Part shown: positions 1 to 10,991 of the stretch, one piece after another
Position numbering within the stretch: position 1 is the first letter of the stretch
Layout of the letters: each line of letters begins with the position of its first letter
Notes under the pieces: generated by a model
What the model was told of the DNA's origin: nothing
The model's input: the letters and a program-made list of their open reading frames with translations, nothing else
The model's database searches: none
Assembly: GCF_017084525.1 (NCBI RefSeq)
Contig: NZ_CP070950.1
Coordinates: 1,674,001-1,738,000, forward strand
Reading direction: 5' to 3'
DNA: 64,000 nucleotides
DNA from: Conexibacter sp. SYSU D00693
Lineage (GTDB): Bacteria > Actinomycetota > Thermoleophilia > Solirubrobacterales > Solirubrobacteraceae
Translations under genes and position numbers: made by a program

Positions 1-525
1 ACGAAGGTGCTCCTGCGCCCGGTCACCCGACGCATGCACCGCCTCGAGGAGGCCGCCGGCCCCCTGGCGTCGCCGTGGTTCGCCGTCGCCCTCTACGTCG
101 GGTTCATGTGGCTCTGGCACGTGCCGGCCATGTACGACGCCGCGCTCGAGCACGACGTCGTCCACGTCCTCGAGCACGTCTGCATGACGAGCGCCGGCTT
201 CCTCTACTGGTGGCACCTGCTCTCGCCGATCCGCCGCCGCTCGTTCTCCGGCCTGCAGCCCGTCGTCTACATGGTCGTCACGAAGGTCCTCGTCGGCGCG
301 GTCGGCATCGTCCTGACCTTCGCCCCCGAGCCCCTCTACGACTTCTACGTCCGCCAGGGCGACGTCTGGGGCCTCTCGCCGCAGGACGACCAGTCCTTCG
401 CCGGTGCGCTCATGGCCGTCGAGCAGTCGATCGTCATGGGCATCGCGCTGGCGTGGCTCTTCGTGCGCGCGCTCTCCGAGAGCGAGCGCGAGGAGGAGCG
501 GCGGGAGCGCTACGCGTCGTCGTAG
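1..525 (+). CDS. CtaG/caa3-type cytochrome oxidase assembly membrane protein (5' end missing)
   Basis: The frame is open from base 1, so the gene begins upstream of the window; 174 residues are visible. They contain about four hydrophobic segments and a His-rich stretch (LWHVP, then HDVVHVLEH and YWWHLL) typical of the caa3_CtaG family, membrane proteins that help assemble cytochrome c oxidase. The end is a charged tail rich in Glu and Arg, expected to be cytoplasmic. The downstream neighbour is convergent and separated by a 427-bp palindrome-rich gap. The family assignment rests on the His/Trp pattern and topology; a role in copper delivery is inferred from the family. Confidence 0.75.
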   Translation, partial: TKVLLRPVTRRMHRLEEAAGPLASPWFAVALYVGFMWLWHVPAMYDAALEHDVVHVLEHVCMTSAGFLYWWHLLSPIRRRSFSGLQPVVYMVVTKVLVGAVGIVLTFAPEPLYDFYVRQGDVWGLSPQDDQSFAGALMAVEQSIVMGIALAWLFVRALSESEREEERRERYASS

Positions 526-643
526 CGGGCTGCGGCGTTCAGTCCCGGCGTTCGTCGGGTGCGGGACGGTCGCGGTCTCGCACTGAGGGAGGGAAGCGCC
601 CGCCGGCGCGTCCTCCGCCGGCGCTGGTGGGGGTCCGGCGAGC

Positions 644-690
644 GTGAGTGGGGACTTGCGCTCGCTGTTCGAGCGCAACTCCCCACTCAC
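644..690. terminator. Long hairpin, probable bidirectional terminator
   Basis: GTGAGTGGGGACTTGCGCTC pairs with its reverse complement 7 nt later with one mismatch. It sits between the convergent CtaG-type and UDP-glucose pyrophosphorylase genes. The core GGGGACTTG is shared with the hairpin at 45018-45060. No U-tract is visible, so termination is inferred from position and stem strength. Confidence 0.55.
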
Positions 691-747
691 CGTCGTCAGG
701 GGCGCGAAGTGCGGACCGGCTCGCAGTTGGGCGCCGCTGGTTCGACG

Positions 748-788
748 ACCCTGTCGTGCGGCGCGATGATCGCGCCCGAGGACAGGGT
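748..788. repeat. Nested cruciform ACCCTGTC...GACAGGGT
   Basis: The outer arms ACCCTGTC (748-755) and GACAGGGT (781-788) enclose a second perfect palindrome, GGCGCGAT-G-ATCGCGCC (760-776). The right side continues CACGGTCGGCCGG, exactly as in element B at 9777-9790. The inner arms differ completely between copies while the outer ACCCTG/CAGGGT arms are kept. Confidence 0.7.
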
Positions 789-952
789 CACGGTCGGCCG
801 GCGGCGAACGGTCCGCCCGCGGCGCCCCGCGAACCACGCGCCCGCGAGGACCTTCCCTCCCTCGCTGCGAGACGGCCAACGCCCCGCCTCCCGCGACCGC
901 TCGAGCGGAACGCCACCGACGGCCGCGCGCCCCGCGACGCCGCAGCGCCCGC

Positions 953-2305
953 TCAGCCCACCAACCGCGCCCCGTCCGGCACGTCCTCGCCCACCTCGAC
1001 CTCCCCCTCGACGACGACGTCCGCCCCGAAGCGCACGTCGCCGCGCACCACGAGCCGGTCGCAGCGCACCAGCGACGGCGGGCCCGACGGGAAGCGCGCC
1101 TCGAAGTCGGCGACGAGCTTGAAGTGGTCGGGGTCGAGGTCGATGACCGGCGGCGCGGTGCGGGAGGGGTCGAGCTGGAGGGAGCCGTCGTCGGCGACGA
1201 CGTAGGCGTCGGAGCGCACGCCGAGGAGGTCGTTGGTCGTCTTGACCGGCGCGAAGCGGGTGCGGGGGACGCGCAGGGCCGCGGCGCCCTCGAAGACGTC
1301 GATCGCCGCGCCCATCGCCGTCTCGAGCTGGATGACCGGCGTCGAGCTCTTGTCGCCCGGATCGACCGTCTTGCGGTTGACGATCATCGGGAGGCCCAGG
1401 ACGCCGTCGCGCGCGCGCAGCGTCGCGGCGAGCGCCTCGAGGTCGACCCACAGCGTGTTCGTGTTGAAGAAGCGATGGCGCGCGGTGTCCTGGAAGGCGT
1501 CGACGTCCTCGTCGGGCGTCTGGGCGATCTCGCGCAGGACGAGGCCGCCGCCGTCGCGCCGCCGGGCGAGGTGGCCGCCCTTGCGGTCGGCCGCCGTGCG
1601 GTCGGCGACCTCCATGGCGAACGGGATCTCCTCGCGCACGACCCACGCGAGGATCCGCTCGTCGAGCACCGCGCCGAGGTTGTCGGCGTTGGAGACGAAC
1701 GCCCAGCGGTAGCCCGCGCCGAGCAGCTGCTCGAGCATCCCCGAGGTCTGCAGCGCGACGTAGAGGTCGCCGTGCCCGGGCGGCGCCCACTCCTTGTCCG
1801 GGTCGGCCTCCCACGTCACGGGCTCGAGGCTCTCCGCGTCGAGCTTCGGGACCTTGTTCTGCAGGAAGTCGAGCGGGACGTCGGCCTCGATGCCCTCGTG
1901 GCGGCGCAGGGCGGCCAGGGAGTCCTCGCGGGTGGCGAAGGAGTCCATGAGCACCAGCGGGACGCGCGCACCGGTGCGCTGGCGCAGCCCGAGGACCTGC
2001 GCCGCGATGACGTCGAGGAACGAGCGCCCCTCCTTCACCGGCAGCAGGGACTTGGCCTGCGTCATGCCCATCGACGTGCCCAGGCCGCCGTTGAGCTTGA
2101 GGACGACGACGCGGTCCAGCGCCGCGCGCGCGGTCTCTCCGTCCTCCGGCAGCTCGTCCATGTCGGGCACGTCCTGGACCGGCTCGAGCTCGGACTCGGG
2201 CAGCGCGCCGGCCTCGCCCTCGCGCAGCAGGGCGAGCTGGCGCTCGAAGGTCTGGACCGCGGCCTCCCCGACCCCGGCCTCCCGCAGCTTCTCGGCGGCG
2301 CTCAT
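953..2305 (-). CDS. UTP-glucose-1-phosphate uridylyltransferase, eukaryotic UGP2-like type
   Basis: Makes UDP-glucose from UTP and glucose-1-phosphate, the donor for cell-wall and storage polysaccharides. The 450-residue protein carries the UDPGP-family nucleotide loop LNGGLGTSMGMTQAKSLLPV (about residues 94-113), a sugar-binding NNxD-like segment (SNADNLG) and a C-terminal left-handed beta-helix-like tail. This is the long family of eukaryotes and some bacteria, not the short GalU type. It is the last gene of the minus-strand MerR-SAHH operon, only 12 nt after the SAHH-like gene. UDP-glucose is also the substrate of the dehydrogenase at 12124-13413, giving a metabolic link to the polysaccharide block. 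Confidence 0.92.
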   Translation of the reverse strand: MSAAEKLREAGVGEAAVQTFERQLALLREGEAGALPESELEPVQDVPDMDELPEDGETARAALDRVVVLKLNGGLGTSMGMTQAKSLLPVKEGRSFLDVIAAQVLGLRQRTGARVPLVLMDSFATREDSLAALRRHEGIEADVPLDFLQNKVPKLDAESLEPVTWEADPDKEWAPPGHGDLYVALQTSGMLEQLLGAGYRWAFVSNADNLGAVLDERILAWVVREEIPFAMEVADRTAADRKGGHLARRRDGGGLVLREIAQTPDEDVDAFQDTARHRFFNTNTLWVDLEALAATLRARDGVLGLPMIVNRKTVDPGDKSSTPVIQLETAMGAAIDVFEGAAALRVPRTRFAPVKTTNDLLGVRSDAYVVADDGSLQLDPSRTAPPVIDLDPDHFKLVADFEARFPSGPPSLVRCDRLVVRGDVRFGADVVVEGEVEVGEDVPDGARLVG

Positions 2306-2317
2306 CGGCGCCGGAAC

Positions 2318-3451
2318 CTACCCGCCGGCGCCGGGGTAGGAGCGTTGCTCGTCGGTGATGTCGTCGATCCGGACGCCCAGCGAGACGAGCTTGAGGCGCG
2401 CGACCTCGCGGTCCAGGACCTCCGGGACCGGCTGGACGCCGGACTCGAGCTCGCCCGCACAGCGCACGAGGTGCTCGACCGCCAGCGCCTGCAGCGCGAA
2501 CGAGATGTCCATGACCGACGCCGGGTGGCCCTGGCCCGCGGCGAGGTTCACGACCCGCCCCTGGGCCAGGAGGTTGAGTCGTCGGCCGCCGACTTCGTGC
2601 TGGGTGACCAGCGGCAGGACCTGCTCGCCGGCGCCCAGCGCGGCGAGGTCGATCTCCACGTCGAAGTGGCCCGCGTTGGCGAGGATCGCGCCGTCCTTCA
2701 TCCGCGCGAAGTGCTCGGCGCGCAGGACGCCCCGGCTGCCCGTCACGGTGATGAAGACGTCGCCGCGCTCGGCGGCCTCCAGCGCCGGCAGGACGTCGAA
2801 GCCCTCCATCCGCGCGTCGAGCGCGCGGACCGGGTCGACCTCGCAGACGAGGACCTGCGCCCCCGCCCCGCGGGCGCGCGCGGCGATGCCGCGGCCCGTC
2901 GTGCCGTAGCCCAGCACGACGACCGTCCGCCCCGGCCACAGGAGGTTCGTGGCGCGCAGGATGCCGTCGAGCACGGACTGCCCCGTGCCGTGGTGGTCGT
3001 TGAAGACGCGCTCCGAGCGCGCCTCGTTGACCGCCAACACCGGGCAGCGCAGCGCCGCGCGGCGCAGCAGCGACAGGCCGGTCGTGGTCTCCTCGGTCCC
3101 GCCGAGGAAGCCGTCGGGCAGGTCGCCAGCGACGTGGAGGCCGAGCACGAGGTCGGCGCCGTCGTCGAGCGTCACCCGCGGGGCGGTCGCCAGCACCTCG
3201 GCGATCCCCGCCGCCGGGTCCTGGCCCCGGGTGGCGTGGACGTCGCAGCCGTCGGCCCGCAGCGCCGCGACGACGTCGTCCTGCGTGGACAGCGGGTTGG
3301 GGGCGCACAGGCTGACGCGCGCCCCGCCCGCCGTCAGGGCCTGCACGAGGTTGGCCGTCTCGGCCGTCACGTGCAGGCAGGCGCCGACCGTCACCCCCTC
3401 GAGGGGACGGTCGGCGCCGAAGCGGTCGCGGATCGAGCGCAGGACGGGCAT
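2318..3451 (-). CDS. Divergent S-adenosylhomocysteine hydrolase-like protein (altered active site)
   Basis: A 377-residue SAHH-family protein of the short archaeal/Thermotoga type. It keeps the substrate His (H27), the EETTTG stretch (residues 120-125) and an NAD fold (GYGTTGRG, about 181). The usual catalytic segment VTKxKFDN reads RSERVFND here: the catalytic Lys is Glu147, and Asp-Asn are swapped to Asn151-Asp152. The first ATG is at 3451, but family-like residues (RIAWAGGQ) continue upstream to about 3482 with no ATG, GTG or TTG in frame, so either a rare start codon is used or the N-terminus is shortened. It follows the genuine SAHH gene with nearly no gap. Function unknown; it may bind SAH-like ligands without normal catalysis. 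Confidence 0.8.
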   Translation of the reverse strand: MPVLRSIRDRFGADRPLEGVTVGACLHVTAETANLVQALTAGGARVSLCAPNPLSTQDDVVAALRADGCDVHATRGQDPAAGIAEVLATAPRVTLDDGADLVLGLHVAGDLPDGFLGGTEETTTGLSLLRRAALRCPVLAVNEARSERVFNDHHGTGQSVLDGILRATNLLWPGRTVVVLGYGTTGRGIAARARGAGAQVLVCEVDPVRALDARMEGFDVLPALEAAERGDVFITVTGSRGVLRAEHFARMKDGAILANAGHFDVEIDLAALGAGEQVLPLVTQHEVGGRRLNLLAQGRVVNLAAGQGHPASVMDISFALQALAVEHLVRCAGELESGVQPVPEVLDREVARLKLVSLGVRIDDITDEQRSYPGAGG

Positions 3452-3488
3452 CTGCCCGCCCGCCCACGCGATCCGCGCGGAGCCCTGA

Positions 3489-5910
<2,422 letters not shown>

Positions 5911-5970
5911 GCGAGGGAGCCTGCCCGGCTGCTCCAGGCCCGAAAAGTGCGATCGGACACGCTGCCGCGC

Positions 5971-8900
5971 TCAGCCGCGGCGCACGACCTCGCAGTTGCG
6001 GACCCGGTCGTCCTTGTCGACGATCGCGCGGTCCTTGCCGGTGCCGCAGTCGATCGTGTCGCGGCCGTCGGCGGCCGCGCGGACCTCGTCGTCGCCGGGC
6101 CCGGCCTCGACGCGGTCCTTGCCCGCGCCCGTGCGGATCGTGTCGGCACCGAGGCCCCCGCGCAGCAGGTCGTCGCCGGCGTCGCCCTGGACGTAGTCGT
6201 CGCCCGCGCCGCCCTCGACGACGTCGGGCCCGCCCCCGCCGTACATCGTGTCGTCGCCCTCGCCGCCGCGCAGGAGGTCGGGGGCCGCCGTGCCGGGCCG
6301 CTGGTCGCCCCAGACGACGTCCTCCTCCCCGCCGCCGACGAGCACGTCGCCGCCGGCGCCGCCGAGGAGCTTGTCGCGGCGCGCGCCGCCGGCGCGGGCC
6401 TCGCCGCCGTCGGCGGTCAGGACCGTCGTGCCCTGCGCGGGGTCGGCCTCCGGGCGGTCCTGGACCTGGGTGCTCTCGCAGCCGGTCGCCTGGCGGGCCT
6501 TCGCGCGGCCCTCCTTGCCGGGCGCCACGACGAGGACGTCGGCGCCGGGACCGCAGTCGATGGCCCGGTCGGTCCCCGCGTCGAGGACGACGACCACGTC
6601 GTTGCCCGCGCCGCCGCTGAGCTCGTCGCCCGCGGTGCCGCCGACCAGGCGGTCGTCGCCGTCGCCGCCGCGCAGGACGTCGTTGCCCGAGCCGCCGTCG
6701 AGCTGGTCGTTGCCCGGGCCACCGTCGAGCAGGTCCGGCGCGTAGTCGCCGGTGAGGACGTCCTGGCCCGACCCGCCGCGCAGCTCGTCGTGGCCGAAGC
6801 CGCCCAGCAGCTGGTCGTCGCCCGCGCCGCCCGAGGCCTTGTCGTCGCCCGAGGCGCCGGTGATCGCGTCGTCGCCCGCGCCGCCGTCGAGGCGGTCCGA
6901 GCCGGTCTCGCCGAGCAGCGTGTCGTCGCCCGCGGCGCCGGTGAGGCGGTCGGGCGCCTCCTGGCCGCGCAGCACGTCGGTGCCGGCGCCGCCGTCGATG
7001 CGGTCCTCGCCGACGCCGCCGAGCACGCGGTCGCTGCCGCCGCGGCCGGAGAGGCGGTCGGCGCCGCGGCCGCCGTTGAGGCGGTCGGGGCCGGGGCCGC
7101 CGCGCAGGACGTCGTTCTTCGTGGAGCCGTGGCGGACGACCGAGGAGCGCGTGAGCCTGACCGGCGGCGGGACCGGGCGGGCGGTGAAGGTGATGCCCGA
7201 GGTGACGGCGGTCGGCGACGAGGCGGCGGTCAGCGGCGGCGGCGCGGCGTAGCGCTGGCGGACCGCGGCCGCCGAGCAGCCGCGCACCTTGTCGACCGTG
7301 TCGCCGGCCGCGAGGTCGGCCTTCGCGTCGCACACGAGGGTGTCGGCGGCGCCGTCGTAGGCCGACAGCGCGTCGCCGCCGGCCCCGCCGTCGAGGACGT
7401 CGGCGCCGACGCCGCCGATGAGCGCGTCGTCGCCGGGGCCGCCCTGGAGCGCGTCGTTGCCGGGGCCGCCCGAGAGGACGTCGACGCCCGCGCCGCCGGT
7501 GAGGCGGTCCGCACCCGAGCCGCCCTCGACCTCCTCGGTGTCGACGAGGTCGCCCTCGCCGGGCTCGCCGTCGCCGGCCTCGCCGTCGATCGTCACGGTG
7601 ACCGGGCCGCTGCGGGCCGCGTAGGAGGTGCGGTCCTCGCCGTCGCCGCCGCGCAGGACGTCGGGGCCGCCCTGGCCGTCGAGGACGTCGTCGCCGGGAC
7701 CACCGTCGAGGACCTCGCCGCCGTCGGTGCCGGTGAGGCGGTCGCCGAAGCGCGAGCCGACGAGCTGGTCGACCACGACGCCCTTGACGTCGAACCACGG
7801 CGCATCGTCGACGGTGTCGTCGCCGCCGAGGACCGGGGAGGTCACCGCGGCGGGCGCGAGGGAGAGCTCGAGCGTGTCGAAGCCCGGGCCGCCGGCGAAG
7901 GCCCGCGGCGGGGTCGCCGCGACGACGCGGTCGTCGCCGTTGCCGCCGAGGACCTTCTCGACGTCGTCCTGGACGTCGTCGTCCTCGCCGGGCTCGCCGT
8001 CGCCGCCGGCCACCCCGAGCGTGACGGTGACGCCGGCGCCGCGGGCGCGGAAGTCGGCGAGGTCGTTGTCCCCGGCGCCGCCGGCGAGCGCGTCGGGGCC
8101 GGCGCCGCCGTCCAGCAGGTCGTCCTGGGCGCCGCCCTCGAGGCGGTCGCGGCCGTCGCCGCCGTCGAGGCGGTCGTAGCCGTCGGCGCCGAGCAGGACG
8201 TCGTCGCCGGCGTCGCCGAGCAGGACGTCCTCGAGCGCGCCGCCGTCCAGGCCGTCGCTGCCCTCGCCGCCCTCGAGGCGGTCGCGGCCGTCACCGCCGA
8301 GGACCGTGTCGTCGTCGCCGCCGCCGAGCAGGCGGTCGTCGAGCGCGCCGCCGTCGAGGCGGTCGTCCCCGGCCTCGCCCTCGAGGCGGTCCACGCCGTC
8401 GCCGCCGGTGAGGCCGTCGGCGCCGGCGCCGCCGAGCAGGAGGTCGTCGCGCGGGCCCCCGTCGAGCGTGTCGCGCCCGTCGCCGGCCTCGAGGCGGTCG
8501 ACGCCGTCGCCCCCGTCGAGCACGTCGTCGCTCGCGCCGCCGTCGAGGACGTCGTCGTTCGCGGCGCCCGCCAGCGTGTCGGCGCCCTCGCCGCCCGACA
8601 GGCCGTCGTTGCCGGCGCCGCCGTCGAGCGCGTCGGACCCGTCGCCGCCGACGAGGCCGTCGATCCCGCCCTGGCCGGCGATGGTGTCGTTGCCGGGGCC
8701 GCCGTCGAGCGCCTCGTTGCCGTCGCCGCCGGTGATGCGGTCGTCGCCCGCGCCGCCGGAGATCGCCACCGAGGAGCGCGAGCCCTTGAGCACATCCGCG
8801 CCGCTGCCGCCGAGCAGGACCTCGACGTCCGAGCGCACGTCGTCGCCCTCCCCCGCCGCGCCGTCGCCAGTCAGGTCGTCGGCGGTGAGCGTGACCGGCT

Positions 8901-9426
8901 GGGTCTCGGCGCTGAAGTCCACGACGTCGCGCCCGCCGTCGCCCTTGAGGACGTCGCCTCCCGGGCCGTCGAGCAGCCGGTCGTCGCCCGAGCCGCCCAG
9001 CAGCCAGTCGGCGCCCTCGCCGTTGCGCAGCGTGTCGGCCGCCTGGCCGGTCTGCACGTAGTCGTTGCCGGCGCCGTCCTCGACCGTGGTCGGCGCCTTG
9101 AGGTTCGGCGCCGTGAAGGTGTCCGCGCCGTCGCCGAGGTCGACGTCGACCGAGGTCACGCCCGTGCAGATCGCGACGGTCGTCCCGCTCGCCGTGCACC
9201 CGGCGCCGATCGTCGGCCGCTTGCCCGTGTCGGAGAAGCGGATCGTCGTCGGCACCGAGGCGCTGGGGTGCGTCCCGGAGAGGGCGTTGGCCTCCCCCGC
9301 CCCGGCACGGACGGTGAGGACCCCGTCGGTGACGGCGAACGTCGCAGCCTGTGCGGCGGCAGGCGAGGTCAGGGCCAGCGCGGCGCTGGCCAGGAGGAGC
9401 AGACGGCGGCGGGGGGTGCGAGGCAC
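5971..9426 (-). CDS. Secreted RTX (hemolysin-type calcium-binding) repeat protein
   Basis: A 1151-residue exported protein. The GTG at 9426 is chosen because it opens a clean signal peptide (basic PRTPRRR, then LLLLASAALALTSPAAAQA) right after a GGGGAG ribosome site. After about 110 residues of non-repeat sequence come two long blocks of GGxGxDxLx nonapeptides, which fold as a Ca2+-binding beta-roll. A Pro/Val-rich linker (about residues 723-766) separates the blocks. Three copies of a DGxxGExDxVxxDVE module interrupt the repeats. The C-terminus is a Cys-containing cap (DTIDCGTGKDRAIVDKDD). The Sec signal differs from classical RTX toxins, which use type I export. Likely a surface or matrix protein; no catalytic domain seen. 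Confidence 0.88.
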   Translation of the reverse strand: MPRTPRRRLLLLASAALALTSPAAAQAATFAVTDGVLTVRAGAGEANALSGTHPSASVPTTIRFSDTGKRPTIGAGCTASGTTVAICTGVTSVDVDLGDGADTFTAPNLKAPTTVEDGAGNDYVQTGQAADTLRNGEGADWLLGGSGDDRLLDGPGGDVLKGDGGRDVVDFSAETQPVTLTADDLTGDGAAGEGDDVRSDVEVLLGGSGADVLKGSRSSVAISGGAGDDRITGGDGNEALDGGPGNDTIAGQGGIDGLVGGDGSDALDGGAGNDGLSGGEGADTLAGAANDDVLDGGASDDVLDGGDGVDRLEAGDGRDTLDGGPRDDLLLGGAGADGLTGGDGVDRLEGEAGDDRLDGGALDDRLLGGGDDDTVLGGDGRDRLEGGEGSDGLDGGALEDVLLGDAGDDVLLGADGYDRLDGGDGRDRLEGGAQDDLLDGGAGPDALAGGAGDNDLADFRARGAGVTVTLGVAGGDGEPGEDDDVQDDVEKVLGGNGDDRVVAATPPRAFAGGPGFDTLELSLAPAAVTSPVLGGDDTVDDAPWFDVKGVVVDQLVGSRFGDRLTGTDGGEVLDGGPGDDVLDGQGGPDVLRGGDGEDRTSYAARSGPVTVTIDGEAGDGEPGEGDLVDTEEVEGGSGADRLTGGAGVDVLSGGPGNDALQGGPGDDALIGGVGADVLDGGAGGDALSAYDGAADTLVCDAKADLAAGDTVDKVRGCSAAAVRQRYAAPPPLTAASSPTAVTSGITFTARPVPPPVRLTRSSVVRHGSTKNDVLRGGPGPDRLNGGRGADRLSGRGGSDRVLGGVGEDRIDGGAGTDVLRGQEAPDRLTGAAGDDTLLGETGSDRLDGGAGDDAITGASGDDKASGGAGDDQLLGGFGHDELRGGSGQDVLTGDYAPDLLDGGPGNDQLDGGSGNDVLRGGDGDDRLVGGTAGDELSGGAGNDVVVVLDAGTDRAIDCGPGADVLVVAPGKEGRAKARQATGCESTQVQDRPEADPAQGTTVLTADGGEARAGGARRDKLLGGAGGDVLVGGGEEDVVWGDQRPGTAAPDLLRGGEGDDTMYGGGGPDVVEGGAGDDYVQGDAGDDLLRGGLGADTIRTGAGKDRVEAGPGDDEVRAAADGRDTIDCGTGKDRAIVDKDDRVRNCEVVRRG

Positions 9427-9582
9427 GGCTCCCCGGAGATCGACCCGCCCGGGTGGTCCTTGATGGACGGTGTCCGGATCTTCGGTCGCGGCGGTCGTGG
9501 AGCTCCGCTCGGGCGTTCGGTGGCGCGCCGTTCGGGCGATCCCGGGGTCCGGAGCGGCCGTTGTCTCGCAGTGAAGGAGACG

Positions 9583-9657
9583 GACCGACCAACGCTCGCG
9601 AGATCCGCGAGGACGTTCGGGACCGACCCACGCTCGCGAGGTCCGCGAGACGTTCGG
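9583..9657. repeat. Tandem 37/38-bp direct repeat with internal hairpins
   Basis: Two adjacent copies (9583-9620 and 9621-9657) beginning GACCGACC and ending GACGTTCGG differ at three or four positions. Each holds CTCGCG followed 4-5 nt later by CGCGAG, so each can form its own small hairpin. Confidence 0.8.
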
Positions 9658-9660
9658 CCC

Positions 9661-9711
9661 CATCCGTTGGCGGATCCTCCGCCTGGAGAGCGGACGATCC
9701 GCCACTCGATG
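9661..9711. repeat. Palindromic repeat H1, copy 1
   Basis: The left arm (9661-9682) begins CATCCGTTGGCGGATCCTCC; the right arm (9690-9711) is its near reverse complement (18 of 22 positions) around a 7-nt loop. Two further copies are at 28135-28185 and 28376-28426. Confidence 0.85.
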
Positions 9712-9736
9712 GTCGACGGCGCCACCAACGACCGCG

Positions 9737-9777
9737 ACCCTGGAGTTGACCGCCGCATGGGCGGTCAACTTCAGGGT
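9737..9777. repeat. ACCCTG/CAGGGT hairpin with TTGACCGCC inner arms
   Basis: ACCCTGGAGTTGACCGCC pairs with GGCGGTCAACTTCAGGGT across a 5-nt loop with a single G-T position, an 18-bp stem. Nearly the same inner arms recur at 58974-59010. It is followed by CACGGTCGGCCGG as in element A. Confidence 0.85.
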
Positions 9778-9910
9778 CACGGTCGGCCGGGGCCGAACCG
9801 ACCGCCGCCCCGCCTCGCGTGCCACGCGCGGGCCGGCGCTCCCCCTCCCTCAGTGCGAGACGGCGAACGCCCCGCACCACCGGGACGCCTGAGCGGCGCT
9901 CCAGGAACGC

Positions 9911-10975
9911 CTACCGCGCCGCCAGCTCCGAGTTCAGCCGCGCGACGACGTCCACCGGCGTCGGGTCCACGCCCCGCAGCACCGCGAGGTACAGGGAGAC
10001 GAGGTCGCCGAGGAGCACGAGCGAGAAGACGCGCTCGACCGGCGTGGTCCCGAGGGACTGGACGCGGTGCGTCGAGGTGGCCTGGTCGCGGATGAGCTGC
10101 TCGGTGAGGTCGACGCGGTCGCGGATGCGCGGGTGGGTGTCGGAGTCCTCGAGGAAGAGCGCGGAGAAGCGGCCCTGCTCGGCGGCGCCGTGCCAGCCGG
10201 CGATCTCGTTGTGGTCGATCTCCGGCAGCTCGCCGGCGAAGGCCATGACCTGGGCGTTCTCGTTGAGCTGGGTCTTCCAGCGCCAGGCCAGCGGGGCGGT
10301 GAGGCCGGCACCGGTGACGACGGGCGTCGAGCCGGCGAGGGAGCGGGCCAGGGACTTGGCCAGGGAGTCCTCGGGGGCGTCGGGTCCCCACTCGGTCACG
10401 AGGGACTCGAGGTGCTCGGCGGCGACGTCGATGTCGGTCGTGATGCGCGGGCCGGCACCGCAGATGGCCGCGACCTCCAGGGCCGCGACGGTCAGGTACG
10501 CCACGGCGGAGCGGGGCTGCAGGCCGCCGGCGACCGGGATGACCGGGACGTTCTCCTGGCGGGCCAGCGAGGCGAGGCGGCCGCCCGAGGTGGCGACGAC
10601 GCGCGGGGCCCCCAGGGCGCCGGCGGCCTCGAAGCAGGCGAGGGTCTCCTCGGTGTTGCCGGAGTAGGACGCGCAGAGGACGGTCGTGTCCGGCTGCGTC
10701 CACGGCGGCAGGCCGTAGGCGCGCGCGGCCAGGATCGGGCGCGAGGCGGTGTCGCCGAGCGCGGCCTGGGCGAGCGCGCCGCCCTGGGCCGACACGCCCA
10801 TGCCGGCGACCACCAGGCCGCCCGGCGAGTCCCACAGCTCGAGGCCGGCGGACTCCACCTTCCACAGCGCATCGCGGAGGTGCTCGGGGATGGCGAGCAC
10901 GTCCGTCAGCTGGTCGTGGACGTCGACGCGTCCGATGGTCTCGCGGTCCAGCACGGCGTCCTGCATGGTCGTCAT
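9911..10975 (-). CDS. Bifunctional phosphoglucose/phosphomannose isomerase
   Basis: Interconverts fructose-6-phosphate with glucose-6-phosphate and mannose-6-phosphate, feeding NDP-sugar synthesis. 354 residues with an N-terminal SIS sugar-isomerase fold (VVAGMGVSAQGG; SYSGNTEETL, about residues 108-117; ATSGG) and a C-terminal PGI/PMI domain with the ELPEIDHNEIAGW segment carrying the catalytic Glu/His. The size matches the archaeal/actinobacterial PGI/PMI family. It ends the polysaccharide operon, 16 nt after the pyrophosphorylase gene. Confidence 0.92.
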   Translation of the reverse strand: MTTMQDAVLDRETIGRVDVHDQLTDVLAIPEHLRDALWKVESAGLELWDSPGGLVVAGMGVSAQGGALAQAALGDTASRPILAARAYGLPPWTQPDTTVLCASYSGNTEETLACFEAAGALGAPRVVATSGGRLASLARQENVPVIPVAGGLQPRSAVAYLTVAALEVAAICGAGPRITTDIDVAAEHLESLVTEWGPDAPEDSLAKSLARSLAGSTPVVTGAGLTAPLAWRWKTQLNENAQVMAFAGELPEIDHNEIAGWHGAAEQGRFSALFLEDSDTHPRIRDRVDLTEQLIRDQATSTHRVQSLGTTPVERVFSLVLLGDLVSLYLAVLRGVDPTPVDVVARLNSELAAR

Positions 10976-10991
10976 CTCTGGCTCTCTCTCC

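Larger units (their letters stand above)
526..952. repeat. Intergenic composite palindromic element A
   Basis: No gene is seen in this 427-bp gap between convergent genes. An inverted pair bounds the interior: GGTCTCGCACTGAGGGAGGG at 574-593 and its near-complement at 855-875. Inside lie a 20-bp hairpin (644-690) and a nested cruciform (748-788) ending in CAGGGTCACGGTCGGCCGG. The same modules recur at 9427-9910, 28126-28554 and 58892-59240. It may act as a bidirectional terminator or be a degenerate mobile repeat; no transposase is present. Confidence 0.7.
9427..9910. repeat. Intergenic composite palindromic element B (gene-free 484 bp)
   Basis: No gene is seen. From left to right: an outer module GGAGCTCCGCTCGGGCG near 9500-9516, a boundary repeat GTCTCGCAGTGAAGGAG (9563-9579), a tandem duplication (9583-9657), a large hairpin (9661-9711), a second hairpin (9737-9777) and the inverted boundary repeat CCCTCCCTCAGTGCGAGACGG (9843-9863). 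It lies upstream of the RTX gene and downstream of the isomerase gene, both on the minus strand, so the RTX promoter must lie within or beside it. Confidence 0.7.

Noticed and set aside
526-952. Insertion sequence or active MITE
   Set aside because: Inverted ends are imperfect, no transposase is in the window and I see no target-site duplication; called only as a repeat element.
6000-9100. Regular short DNA repeats resembling a CRISPR or satellite array
   Set aside because: They encode the GGxGxDxLx nonapeptides of the RTX protein in one intact frame; there are no conserved direct repeats with unique spacers.
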